The notes beneath the pieces were generated by a model. The model did no database searches and was not told the origin of the DNA. It saw only the letters and a list, made by a program, of their open reading frames with translations. From Phytophthora colocasiae (lineage: Eukaryota; Oomycota; Peronosporomycetes; Peronosporales; Peronosporaceae), in the NCBI GenBank assembly GCA_018806915.1, contig JAGKQI010000087.1, positions 1,488,001 to 1,552,000 on the forward strand: a stretch of 64,000 bases of DNA, given 5' to 3'. Positions 10,257-20,901 of this stretch are shown in pieces (within the stretch, counting starts at the first letter, position 1; each line of letters opens with the position of its first letter). Position numbers and translations under genes: made by a program.

Positions 10257-11113
10257 TATGGAATGGTTTTTTATAATTATTTCCTTTTTAAATCCAACAA
10301 GTTAGTTATTCTGCTTTTGGGTTTTTTTTCGGTTGTTTATTCAGCTGGCGTCCTTCACGACGATTAGGCGGATAGCACTTGGTCACTTTAAACGGCAAAT
10401 ATTCTCTTCTCGGTACGAGCTACACACGATCACGATAGGAAATTCCTGTGGACACATTCTTGTCACTACATCTATAACAATACATTTGATTCACTCTGAC
10501 TAAAACAACAAACCTGATGCGAAGTAAAATTCATACCCTTGATACGGGAGGAGACTAGCAATTTCATTGTGCAATCTCAGCCTAACGTCCTCCATTCTTC
10601 ACCGACTAATCCGTTGTAGTTTCAGCTCGCATGGCGTCGATAATGCGTAAGAGGTCTTCATATCAGTGATTCAGACGTGGCTTGGCAGCTTTACGAACCT
10701 CCACCGACACTAGAGCATGTAGTTCGCGCAGGTGAAAAGTCTTTGTGATCAAACATCCAGGTAGATTGTCGCTTGATGGGAATTGAGAGTTTGCGAGGCT
10801 CCTCTTGACATACGCTTACACACGTCCTTCTGCAAGCAACGCCTTGCGCTTTATGACGCATTTCTCACTGACACTCGACACGGAGTATTATAAGTTGTAG
10901 CCCACGTCACCTGGTACATCCCCACAAACATGAAACTTTGAATTAGGGTACTGCACACCTCCAGGAGACTACTTGCTGTCCAAATGCTTACCGTGGTTAA
11001 CTCAGCCGCTGCCTTGTCTCAATGGTTAATGAACCAGTCGCCCGATAGAAGACCGTTTTTAAACCGGTTTTCAACCGATATTTTTTTCCGAGTAAAAAAC
11101 CAACCAATCTATA
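10257..11113. mobile_element. Non-autonomous hAT-type insert, 8-bp TSD
   Basis: An 857-bp segment is bounded by the 8-bp direct repeat AGCTCAAC (10249-10256 and 11114-11121). It has imperfect TIRs: TATGGAATGGTT on the left and the complement of TATAGATTGGTT on the right. Comparison with the related element at 60866-61890, which lacks this block, confirms it as an insertion. The 8-bp TSD points to a hAT transposase in trans. No coding region is supported inside. Confidence 0.75.
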
Positions 11114-11229
11114 AGCTCAACACAAACGCATAGCTCCTCTGCAAACCCCAAAGAAACGAGGCGGAGCGCTGCGCAATTTTTTTTAAAATGCTCATTATTT
11201 TCCGCACAGAGGTAGTACTAGTACGCGTC

Positions 11230-12303
11230 ATGTCTCCATCGCTTACGAAGAACCCGATGAACCCAACGTGGAAGCGGCGAAAGGAGGAGCTCCAGTGTCT
11301 TCGAAAGGAGGTGTTCGATCTGGAAGGTTACTTACGAGCTCTACAGATAAAAAAACTCCACGATGAGCTCCTGGGCGAATGCTTCGGTCACTCGCCTGAG
11401 CTGCAGAAGTGGAAGACAACGGCGTTGTCCGAGAGAAAGAAGCGACAAATGACAGACGATGAGAACAAGCGATTGAAACGGAAGTTGACGAAGTACGAGG
11501 AGAACTACAAGGCTCTTCAGTCCACGTTGACTCAAGCGAGTGTCAACCAAAACATTTTCCAGTCACCACGCTCACTACTTGTGAAAATAGACTTCAAACT
11601 GTCCAGCCCTGTCAACTTCACTGCGCTTAAAGCCCGGATGGATGCGAGGAGTCAAGAAGTTTTAACTATTTTCTTCACCTCTCGAGTTGATCCAGTTATG
11701 CATGATTCAAACGAGATCCGAATACTCCGAGAAGGTCTCGACGACTCCACCGCTACGATCGAGTACAAGGACACACAACTATTGCCGTTTAGTGCTGACA
11801 AGACTTCGTCGATCGCTTGGGATGTCATGCTGAAGCTTGGAGCGTTTCCGAGCAACGAAAGTGCTAGAGTTTGTGGTCTTTCGGGCGAGGTGTTAGCGTC
11901 CGAAGCTCATTTCACCCACCCGTTAAAATGTGGAGGCAGTGTGGAAGTACGGGCGTGTTGCTTGATGAAGCCTGTTGCCATTCCTGGAGGATTTATGGTG
12001 ATGGCTGAAGGGTTTACGGAATGGCTGGCGTCCCCGAGTAATTTTGCCAAGTGGACTCATGTAACACAAGATTCAGGATGGGGGATCGTCTACCCAGGAA
12101 CTGAAGGGTTGAGCTCCGATATGTGCCAAACACAGATAATGGCTCAAATGAGGTCGGCTACTGCTGATCACGAGCAAGTTGCGACTCTCCCATTGCTCAA
12201 CGACAAAGTCAGCGATGCCGTAGTGTCGTTCACTCAACGAATCATGAAAGAGCGACGTCAAGTTTTAGATAACGCACTCCTCGACTCAACGCTTGCTAAA
12301 TAA
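11230..12303 (+). CDS. M96-like type A protein, intact
   Basis: A 357-residue open frame runs from ATG 11230 (MSPSLTKNPMNPTWKRRKEE). The same frame is open back to an ATG at 11188, but those 14 codons lie mostly in the TIR of the upstream transposon. The relative at 12725 also has a short N-terminus, so I prefer 11230. The basic WKRRKEELQCLRKE motif is followed by a coiled coil to about residue 110. The START-like domain includes LLPFSADKTSSIAWDV, CLMKPVAIPGGFMVMAEG, TEWLAS, TQDSGWGIVYP and the C-terminal DAVVSF block. No indels. Function unknown; nuclear or ligand-binding roles are only inferred from the layout. Confidence 0.8.
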   Translation: MSPSLTKNPMNPTWKRRKEELQCLRKEVFDLEGYLRALQIKKLHDELLGECFGHSPELQKWKTTALSERKKRQMTDDENKRLKRKLTKYEENYKALQSTLTQASVNQNIFQSPRSLLVKIDFKLSSPVNFTALKARMDARSQEVLTIFFTSRVDPVMHDSNEIRILREGLDDSTATIEYKDTQLLPFSADKTSSIAWDVMLKLGAFPSNESARVCGLSGEVLASEAHFTHPLKCGGSVEVRACCLMKPVAIPGGFMVMAEGFTEWLASPSNFAKWTHVTQDSGWGIVYPGTEGLSSDMCQTQIMAQMRSATADHEQVATLPLLNDKVSDAVVSFTQRIMKERRQVLDNALLDSTLAK

Positions 12304-12724
12304 TTGAAGTGTGTTCAATAACTACAATTGTAGTTTCGAGCTGCTGAACTCTAGCTGAAAGCAAAACTATTGAACCGAAGTGCTTCTGGAGATACGAGTC
12401 GGTCTCGATTCAAGGATACATTTGAGATAATAACATATTATGTTTTCTAATGCCGTACTGTGAGGTACAGGTACTAGCGGTGCCGCGTGCGACCAACAAA
12501 AAAAATCTACAGCAACAGGATAGCTGGTAACGCATTACTGGGCTGCGTCGATGTGTGTGAGTCAGATGACAGGCCAGAAATCCAAGCGTCAACAGAAATT
12601 GCGAAAGCGGTGCCCTCCATCCGGTACTCAGCTACAATCTATGCTTCCACACAGATGACCAGCAAGGTGATCACAGTGATAGTAGCAGTGATCATCACTG
12701 CTACTGTATTTCATCATTAATCAC
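12304..12724. other. Intergenic spacer between family genes
   Basis: This 421-bp spacer lies between two tandem type A copies. Short open frames on both strands lack motifs. It should hold the terminator of the upstream gene and the promoter of the downstream pseudogene, but no specific element can be assigned. Confidence 0.4.
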
Positions 12725-13948
12725 ATGGCCCAAAAATTGATTGTCCAAGATCAGAAGAAGAAACCCAAAACGAACCAAACATGGAGACGACGTAAGGAAG
12801 ATCTGCAGCGACTTCGAAAAGAGGCAATGGAGCTGCAGGTTTATTTACAGTCTTTTAAAGCCCACCAAACGCTAGTGAAAATGCTCTCATCAAGTCTCAG
12901 AAGGCCAAAAACTCTGGAAAGCGACAGCTCTTAGTGATAGACAAGGACAAGCTTTCGAAGAGAATAGCGAGTTAAAGGCCAAGCTGGCGCAGACTATTGC
13001 GTCTTTGCAGACCTGCGTCACTCAAGCTCAAGCTGACAATACAGAACTTCTAACGGCAAATTCACTAGCAGCGGGAGCTCTGACAATCGAAATGAGGTTT
13101 GACAGTCAAATGCAAGTGGACTCTTCGACAAACTGGAACTTCGGCTGGTAGAACGACAGGACAAGATGGAAAATTTATTCAATGGTTGGCCGACAAAGAA
13201 CACGTTCCAAGTGATTCGTAAAGATGAAGAATCAATTGAGTTCAAGTACGATTAGTGCCGAACGAATGTCCAACGTGGCCTGGAACGTCATTGAGCAAGT
13301 CGTGTCACTGGACGTTCAAAATAGTATGTTGGCTACTGAAGCTTGTTTTGCGTACCCTCTCGACTGCGGCGGTAGTGTGGATATCCGTGCGTATTGCCTG
13401 GTAAAATCCATTGTAGTTCCTGGTGGGTTTGTGCTTCAAGTCGAGACACTAGCCAAACGGTGTGCGTACCCGTCGTCTTCGATCATTTGGAACTTCGTAC
13501 TTCTCCGGTCCACCGTACTATCGACATTTCTAAAAAGTGGGCATAGCGGAAAAAGTTTTTAGAGTTAGCAAGCATGGCGCACACCATTAGAAAGCTGAAG
13601 GCGCAAGGTATGTGCTCCCGGACTTCCTGCTGAAACGGAGCCTTCGTTTGAATGGTAAGTTAGAATAACTTTTGTCTTGCGTCTGAGAGGAGCCGTAAGG
13701 TTAAATTTCGTAATTCGGTCAATTTTTAGCGATAATCAATCGCACTTTTACACGAGCGGTAGGGGCTAATTGACTCCGTCCTGGCAAACCGATATTGTCT
13801 GTAAACGCTTCAATGGGCTAAAAATTGATCGCGCGCCAGCGATGTTTTATTGCAGCATGGCACCTAGTTACCAAGCCAGCGGAATTAAATACGCCAATCA
13901 TCGCGAAGTGAAGAATAAGACGGCGATTTATTTTTTTGAACCCTCAAA

Positions 13949-14479
13949 TTAGACTGTAAGCTGTGATTGGCATAAGTGACGGTAGCCATTAGCAACTATG
14001 CTGTCTGCAACTGGCAACGCAATCGGTGACGTTCCGTTGCGCATGTGGAACTTCTGCACGCGTGGTAGGCTGTAGTCATTGCCCCCCTTGCACCCAATGA
14101 CCAAACCTAGTACTTTTTGTAATGTCAAACAGCACTTATCTAAAGTATGGTAGCTTACCTTAGCACATGAGTCCTTCACGGCAGCAATTAGGCCGTCGGT
14201 ATCGAACGTGGGGGTCTTGTACTGCAAGGATTGTAGTGAATGAAAAAAACCGAGGTCTAGTACGTTCATGTCGGGTGACCGGGGAGGCTGACAGACCATT
14301 TCGATATCCCAGCCCTCTGCCTGGCCTGCCTCGACGATGTCGGCGCTGTCAACTCGTACATGTGGACCAGCGTTGTCTTGCTGCACCTTAATTGTTCTTG
14401 TCTTTCTACCTGCAACATATAGCGCTACGGCCACATTGACGTGTGGGGTAAGGTCGGTCTGGTTTCGACGGCGAGGCAT
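13949..14479 (-). pseudogene. Mariner DD39D transposase, C-terminal fragment
   Basis: A 176-residue frame covers the end of the catalytic domain: VQQDNAGPHVRV (second D) and PPRSPDMNVLDLGFFHSLQ (third D). There are 39 residues between the two acids, the DD39D signature of plant-type mariners. The DNA-binding domain and first D are absent. Fewer than 250 bp of element remain upstream, so they were deleted rather than frameshifted. Confidence 0.8.
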
Positions 14480-14628
14480 GCTGGCGTTGTTTGTGAAGTC
14501 CAGGGTGAAAGGAATAGTGAATTGAGTTTAGTGTTGGCGGCAACGCCGACAGCAGTGGTTGGCGACAGTGAAAGCGCGCGAAAAGTTATGCATGTCAAAG
14601 CTTCAGATTAGGCGCCAAACAAAAACAG

Positions 14629-15046
14629 TGCAGCGGGGCTGCGTAGGTGTGCACGGCACAGAGGAAGTTTAGTTGACTCGTAGAGTCCTGCTTGCAAGGC
14701 ACTAGCCTTCGGTTCTATACAAGAACCAAGTAGTCCACTAAATACGGGACTCACAGAGTCAGTGTCCCTATAACAAAGGACTAACACTAACTATGTAAAA
14801 TGCAAACTGATTTTTATTGACTTTATTGCCCTAATCCTAAATGTAACGGATTTAGTATCTAACATACTAAATCCTAATCAAAATGCAACGTGAGGCTCTG
14901 AGGCCATCTACGTATCTACTCGTGTGTGCCACACCATTATGTACCCACATAAATGTATCATGAGTGTCACACACTATTATGTCACATAAATGTATCCACG
15001 TGTGTCACACACCAACGAGAAACATTCGTGTAACATCCCCGTTACA
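14629..15046 (-). repeat. 3' LTR of gypsy 1
   Basis: Left LTR, 418 bp, the 3' LTR with respect to the element's minus-strand transcription. It has TG...CA ends and the same length as its partner. The polypurine tract abuts it at 15047. Confidence 0.93.
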
Positions 15047-15058
15047 CTCTCCCCCACC
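15047..15058 (-). other. Polypurine tract of gypsy 1
   Basis: On the minus strand this reads GGTGGGGGAGAG immediately before the 3' LTR. That is the expected place for the plus-strand priming polypurine tract. The same tract plus flanking bases recurs inside the integrase region at 16928-16939. Confidence 0.85.
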
Positions 15059-15956
15059 AAGATTCCGGATACCGTATCCGGAAAGTGTAAACACACGACG
15101 CGATTATCGGCCGATGGCCACGGCACCTTGCCTTGCGCGGACGGCGCTGTCTCTCGTGCGTGTTACACGCCTCCGTACGCGATGCCACTTGGTACACACT
15201 TGGGCCCAATGCTTACCAAGCATAGGAGCCTACTGGCTCGAGTCAAGGGGCTCTACGGGCATGGAAAGAAGGCCACAGGTGGCGTATCTATGATACTACT
15301 GGATCAGTGATCCACAGGGCAAGCCTTCCAAGCTACCAACGGTTCCACGAACCACACAGCAGTGGGGGCCACTCGCTTCACAGTTAATGAGACCCTCGGA
15401 TGAGCACTGTGTGCAGGGCTTGATGCCCAAGTTGTCCTTGAAGCAGGCGCAAGCGCCACTATGTGTCACAGACACTGTGTCTTGTGAATACACGTGCTCA
15501 GCACAGTCGTAGACACGACAACGAGCACCAGACAGCTAAGCTGTCGCTCAGGAGGAGCTTACCTACCTCCTACTGCTATGCAGCATGCGGGGTCAATGCA
15601 TTGGCATCCCTGGCATCCACAGTGCCTCATGACATAGTCATACCCATTGATCGCTTCTAGCGTCAGGTGATCGGATAGAATCCGTTTCCATCACCACTTG
15701 TCACTTATACAGAACGTCATTAAGACGGTTGTTCATCACGAACCATCTTCGCTTCATGATCGCGAAGCTCCGGGCCATAGGCCAGTGTTGTTAAAGGGTC
15801 ATAGACCCTTGAAACACGCGCGCGAGGCGCATGTAGCTCTACTGCACTTGCAGTTTGAGCATTCGATGCCATGTCGACGGCACCAACGTGCTCGCTGCAA
15901 GTATTGCAGCTACGGGTCAGAGCCTGAGCTCAGCAACGACCCTGTGAACTCCCACC
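15059..15956 (-). other. Gypsy 1 3' untranslated segment
   Basis: About 900 bp lie between the chromodomain stop codon and the polypurine tract. Plus-strand open frames here and up to 16357 are shadows without motifs. I see no extra gene, such as an envelope-like ORF, on the element's own strand. Confidence 0.6.
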
Positions 15957-17837
15957 TTAGTGGGAGGTGCTTGGCACCCGGCGACTCCGTCGCACCCCCA
16001 TCGGGCGGTCTGACACCGGGTGTGCCCGATCATACGCGTCAACGACGTCGGGGCAATCCTGCCGTAGTGGCACCTCAAACTCCCACGAGTTCTGTGAGTG
16101 AGGGTAACCTCGCCACTTCACCAGATACTGGTTGTGACCTTGGCGACGACGCCGCGCCATCAGGCGATCCACGTGATAGTGAAGCTCACCTTGCTCATCG
16201 AGCAGAGCAGGAGGAGGACGAGCGGTCGATGGGTTCTCGCGCTGCGAGTGTAGACGCGCTGCATTGCTTGCAGACCCGCGTCGGCTCGGTGAAGGAGCAC
16301 GACCACCACGTCGGTCATCCGACCCATCGCTTAGCGACTGGTCTCGAGGAGACCTAGAGTCGCGGGGACCGGTCTGAGTCGCCTCTGGTGCTGCATCAGC
16401 GGGTCTATGACCTCGAGCATCACGTTGCTCCGGATTGACAAGACCTGTTGGTTCGGATTCAACCACCTGTGGCTCTGCCACCTGCTGCCGTGCAGCCTTC
16501 GTCCGACTCGGCGCCAGCTCCTCAGAACTCACAAGAGCAGGGTCCCGATATGGCTTAAGCAAGCCCACGTAGAACACAGGATGTGTTCGCATACGCTTTG
16601 GCAAGTCAAGCGTGTATGCCAGGCCCTTCTTGGCCACGACCGTGAACGGTCCAATGAAGCGCGGCCGCAACTTCGTCTTGAAGACGGCTGACACTGCGTG
16701 TGTAGGCAGGTTCTTAGCGTTTAATAAAACGTGGTCACCGACCTTGAACTCCCACATGTTGCTTCTGCCTTTGGCATCAGCTTGTTCCTTTTGAACATCT
16801 TGGCTTTCAGCCATTGCGTCACGCACACGGCGTAAGACGCTAAGCCTCATCGAGAGGAAGTCATCGACTTGCTTGCGAACAGCAAGGGAGCTGACATCAG
16901 CAAGCTCGAGTCGAGCGACGGCACAGCCTCTCCCCCACCAAGCCCAAGGCTACCGCGTGGCGGAGTGAGCGGGACGCGCGGATGCGCAAGGCCGTTCACG
17001 TAGAACGGGGTGAAGCCTGTCGAGGCATGCACCGCGTTGTTCATTGAGAACTCAACGAGAGGGAGCATAGCGCTCCAACGCTTCGGCGTTTCAGCGCATA
17101 CGCTGCGGAGGATGTCCTCCAGGACGCGGTTCACGCGTTCAGTCTGACCGTCGGTCTGCGGATGATCCGCCGTGGACATGTCCAGTCGAGTGTCAAGCAC
17201 TTTGAAGACGGACGTCCAGAAGTGACCCGTGAAACGGGGGTCTCGATCCGAGACAATAGTCTCTGGCAGCCCATGCTGGCGGAAGACCCGATCGATAAAG
17301 ATCGTCGCTGTACCAGCGCCATCGACGGTGTCCGGCACAGCCGCTAGGTGAGCCATCTTGCTCAGACGGTCAACAAAGACCACAACGCCCGTGTTGCCTG
17401 CCGTATCCTTCTGGCAGGCCAAACACGAAGTCCATACTCATGGACTGCCAACACCCAGAGGGTACAGGCAAGCTCGCCAAAGGCGCTGCCGCATGCGGCG
17501 AGGGTTTAACCCGCTGACACGTCTCGCACGTGTGCACATATGTGCTGACCCACTTGTACATCTTCGGCCACCAGTACATGGAGCTCACCGAGCCGTAGGT
17601 CTTCTCGCGACCGAGGTGGCCGCTTGTGGGCGTGTCGTGGGCCTCATAGAGGATGCGATACTTCAGGTCCTCATCGTGAGGAACCACCACACGTGGTGGG
17701 TCATCCTGACCCGTGCTGTAGTACAGTAGACCGCCTTCCAGGCTATAGCGTTGGAGTCTCGCCTTTAGGCGTCGTGACAGAGTCACATTTGAGTCCTTAA
17801 ACTCATCGCTCCTAGAGCTTGAAGCAGCGCGACACAA
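15957..17837 (-). pseudogene. Gypsy 1 integrase and chromodomain (frameshifted)
   Basis: Three minus-strand frames read in order. The first (17837-17370) has the HHCC zinc-binding region, with H spacing in HDTPTSGHLGREKTYG and CETCQRVK. The second (17422-16847) has the catalytic core with FVDRLSKMAHL, SDRDPRFTGHFW and DGQTERVNR, consistent with the D,D,E triad. The third (16850-15957) has the C-terminal part, FKVGDHVLLNAKNL and a chromodomain QYLVKWRGYPHSQNSWE that may steer integration to chromatin marks. Frame changes fall near 17412 and 16925. It would integrate element cDNA if repaired by a functional copy in trans. Confidence 0.88.
16928..16939 (-). other. Internal copy of the polypurine tract
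   Basis: The minus strand reads GGTGGGGGAGAG, identical to the tract next to the 3' LTR. Three further flanking bases also match, giving 15 identical bases. It lies in the integrase reading frame, the same relative location as the central polypurine tract of lentiviruses. It is a candidate second plus-strand primer. Confidence 0.5.
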
Positions 17838-19186
17838 GAGTCGTCCTGAGCGTACGCTGCTCGAACCATGTCCGTCACGGACGACGTCACCGAGGTGACA
17901 TGAGATAGCTCATAGTCCGGGCGACGTGATAACGCGTCAGCGAGGACGTTCTGCCTGCCAGGCTTGTACTTCACCTCGAAGTTATACTCCGCAAAGAAGG
18001 AGAGCCATCGGGCCATCCTCTGCGAGAGGTGAGGCGACTGCGTCGCTGTGCGTAGTGACGCATGATCCGTGTAGATCACAAACGGCTTGGAGCCGAGCAG
18101 GTGAACCCTGAATTTGACGAGAGCGTACTTCATCGCAAGTAGCTCCTTGTCATGAACTGGATAGTTCTTCTCAGCAGCCTTGAGCTGCCGAGACTCAAAC
18201 GCAATGACGCGTTCGCGCCCGTCGGCGTCCGTTTGTAGCAAAGCACTGCCGATGGCAAAGTCCGAGGCGTCAGCAGACGACGATGAACGGACGATCGGGG
18301 TCTGGCAACGCCAGTATCGGTGCCTGAAGCAGGCTATCCTTGATACGAGTGAACGCACTCTCGTGCTCAGCACGCCATACCCATTCGGCATCCTTCTTAA
18401 GGAGATCCGACAGTGGCCGAGCCAACTCAGCGTAGTTCTCGCTGTATTTGTGCAAGTAGTTGGCCAAGCCCAGCCACTTACGCAAGTCCTTCTGGTTCAA
18501 GGGAACCGGCCAGTCCACAATGGCCTTGACCTTTGCTGGATCAGCACGAAGGCCATGCTTCCCAATGAAGCACCCTAGGAAAGGGATTTCTTCCGCGCCA
18601 AAGACGCACTTGTCCGCGTTGGCGTACAACTTGTTGGTGCGCATGCACTCGAGCACTGCTCTCACGTGTTCCACGTGTACCTCGACATCAGTCTTCCCGT
18701 GCTCAGCACGACTGTGGACGAACACATCGTCAAAGTACGTCTGTGCGAATGCCCGTAGGGGCCTGAACAACTGCGTCACTAGACGATTGAACGTTGCAGG
18801 CGCATTCGACAGCCCTTGGGGCATGACGAGCCACTCCCAGATCATACCGCTCGGGGTGCTCACCGCTGTAAGCGGAATATCACTGGCTCGCATGAGCAGC
18901 TGATAGTAGCCATCGACTAAGTCGAGCGCACTGTACATGGTGCAACCCACCATGTTGTTCTGAAGAACATCCTTCCTAGGAATCGGCGTCTGCGCCGGAA
19001 TCGTGGCAGCGTTGAGCTTGTTAAAGCGTGAACGATACGCCACTTGCCATTCGGCTTTCTGACACAGAACGTTGGCGCGGAGTGCGGAGACTTGCTCTCG
19101 CGCACGAGACCCGCCGCGTGCTTAGCACGGAAGAAGGCGTCAATGACGTCGCATTGCTCTTTAGGAAGAGGCCACTGCCGGGTCAC
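17783..19186 (-). pseudogene. Gypsy 1 reverse transcriptase and RNase H (frameshifted)
   Basis: The start of RT lies in the 19186 frame (KPNGKWRIVHAL). The main palm domain lies in the 19043-18270 frame, with ALDLVDGYYQLLM, MPQGLSNAPATFNRL and the catalytic YFDDVFVHS. A single extra A near 18273 shifts into the RNase H frame (18391-17783), which has ADASDFAIGSALLQ, YPVHDKELLAMKYAL and YTDHASLRT. Both enzymatic signatures are well preserved at residue level. This fits a young copy with isolated indels rather than an old relic. Confidence 0.9.
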
Positions 19187-19679
19187 GCAGTATTTAGTTC
19201 CGGGAACTAAGTCGATCTCGTGACGAACGCCTCGGTCAGGAGGCAGGCCACTGGTGGTTCCTTTGAGACAACGTCTCCATATTCCTTCAGCAAGGAGTAG
19301 AAGGGATCCGAGGGATTCTTGAGGATCTCCTATCCACTCCTGGCGCTCAGCGCCTGCTTTACCTCGGCCAAGACGGACTCGTCAACGAGGGACGATGAGT
19401 TTTAACTCCTCTTCAGGTCGAACGATGACCACCTCGGCGAGTTCGCCAGCCTTCAAGGCATCGCCAAAGTCGGCGAACGACATCTCTTCTAGCTCAAGGA
19501 GCTTGTCAACACTCGGCAGTCCGTCCAGCAGGACGCTGCCTTCGGCACTGCCGTCCACTCCATCAACCAGAGTGTATATCTGCCCACAGCCCTCCCGTGC
19601 AAGTTGACACTCCTGACGTCACGGACGACTCAGACGCAGAGCGTCTCGCCCATAGGGCCTTACGACGTCGTCGCCTAGC

Positions 19680-20110
19680 CGACGAACGTCCACTGACGGA
19701 GTACGTGCCGCTGCACAGGTAATGGCCTTGCCCGGCCCAGTGTCAGTGACACTCAGTGACTGACTCGGTCTACCGCCGACGTCACTAGACGGAGTACGTG
19801 CCGCCGCACGGGTTTCGGCCCCTTCAGGCCCAGTGTCAGTGACACTCTGCGATCCACTCGGTCGACGACCGATGCCGCTCAGCGGAGTACGTGCCGCTGC
19901 ACAATCAATGACCGTAACAGGTCCAGTGTCAGAGACACTCAGCGATCGACTTGGTCCACGACCAGTATCACTCGACGGAGTACGTGCCGCCCCACAGTTC
20001 ACGGCCTGGTAAGGCCCGATGCCATCGGCATCCAGTGACGGTCCATGACCGGCGTCACTCGGCGGAGTACGTGCCGCCCCACAGGGGTTACGTGAGCTTT
20101 GCCCACACGT
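19680..20110 (-). repeat. 93-bp tandem repeats inside gypsy 1 pol
   Basis: Five imperfect units carry the anchor GGAGTACGTGCCGC at 19698, 19791, 19884, 19977 and 20064. Spacings are 93, 93, 93 and 87 bp, all multiples of three. On the minus strand (frame 20125-19619) each unit encodes about 31 residues around AARTPSSDVG and SLSVTDTGP. The array lies between the protease and RT domains and would form a repetitive linker. The even spacing and conserved frame argue for selection or recent expansion as coding sequence. It has no spacers and is not CRISPR-like. Confidence 0.85.
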
Positions 20111-20544
20111 TGGACTCACTGTCAACCAGCGCTACGCGCTCAACAGGACTGCGGTCCTGCACTCGGTGCTGTCCACCAACTCGGACACACCGACTTCCAG
20201 CATCATAGCCGACTCGGCTCGATGCTCGCGCCAATAGCGCTTCTGCTTCCCTAGCAGAGGTGGGTTCATGACTCGCCAAAGCTCCACTAGGAGAAGTGCG
20301 TAGCACCTAAGGTCTTCGACCTCCAATCAATCCATGGCTCGTGGCGCTCCAGCCACGCCATGCCAAGAGATGAGGTCGTACCTCGAATCCAGGTCCAGGA
20401 CCAAGCAGCGCTCCACGCTATCGAAGTCCAAGAACTTCAGCCGCAGGTCCATGGGGACCTTGGCCACCGTGACACGGACGCCCGTCGCTAGACGGACTGT
20501 GACTGTGTCACCTCTTCGCGCTCAGCGCCTCAGCATATTGCTGA

Positions 20545-20901
20545 CTACCTTCGAACGGTGGAGCGTCTGACGTAGTTGCCAGACGCCCCCGAATCGATCA
20601 ACACGATCCACGGCTTCTCAAAGCCCTTCACGTCCACATGGACGACCAGCAAGCCCTGCTTGCTCACACGTTCCGTGTTTAAGAGCACGGAGCTCTTCGG
20701 GGCTGAGCCCCAGTGCCTCTCACGCACTGCAGAACTCAGTTCTTCCCCAGTAGACCGCCCCGCGTCTACTGGGAGCCTTCGTTTCCCTGGGCAGAGCCCA
20801 AAGCGGGACCCGCGACAGGGTTGCGGCCATTTTGGCCGGCGCGCTCTTTGCGCAGAGGGCAGTTGGGCCTCAGGTGTGAGGGACTGCCGCATGTATAGCA
20901 C
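20545..20901 (-). pseudogene. Gypsy 1 retropepsin region
   Basis: This frame encodes WIVLIDSGASGNYVRR, the active-site D-S/T-G-A motif of retroviral-type aspartic proteases. The upstream zinc-knuckle frame (20972-20766) overlaps it in a different phase, implying a frame change near 20800. The flap and the second hydrophobic motif continue toward 20130 across more frame changes. It would cleave the Gag-Pol polyprotein. Confidence 0.75.

Larger units (their letters stand above)
8867..11215 (+). mobile_element. Mariner-like element with two nested inserts
   Basis: TIRs begin CTACCTC[TC]GTG and continue GGAAAATAATGAGCATTT. TA flanks lie at 8865-8866 and 11216-11217. The total of 2349 bp includes a 527-bp MULE-type MITE (9325-9851) and an 857-bp hAT-type insert (10257-11113). 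Without these the element is about 950 bp, close to its 1025-bp relative at 60866-61890. It carries decayed transposase pieces. Its right end lies 14 bp before the likely start codon of the gene at 11230. Confidence 0.85.

Noticed and set aside
15698..16357. 219-codon plus-strand open frame
   Set aside because: Antisense shadow of the gypsy 1 chromodomain and 3' region; no motif.
18460..18903. 147-codon plus-strand open frame
   Set aside because: Complement of the gypsy 1 reverse transcriptase.
19680..20110. CRISPR array
   Set aside because: The 93-bp units are contiguous and protein-coding, without distinct spacers, and the genome is eukaryotic.
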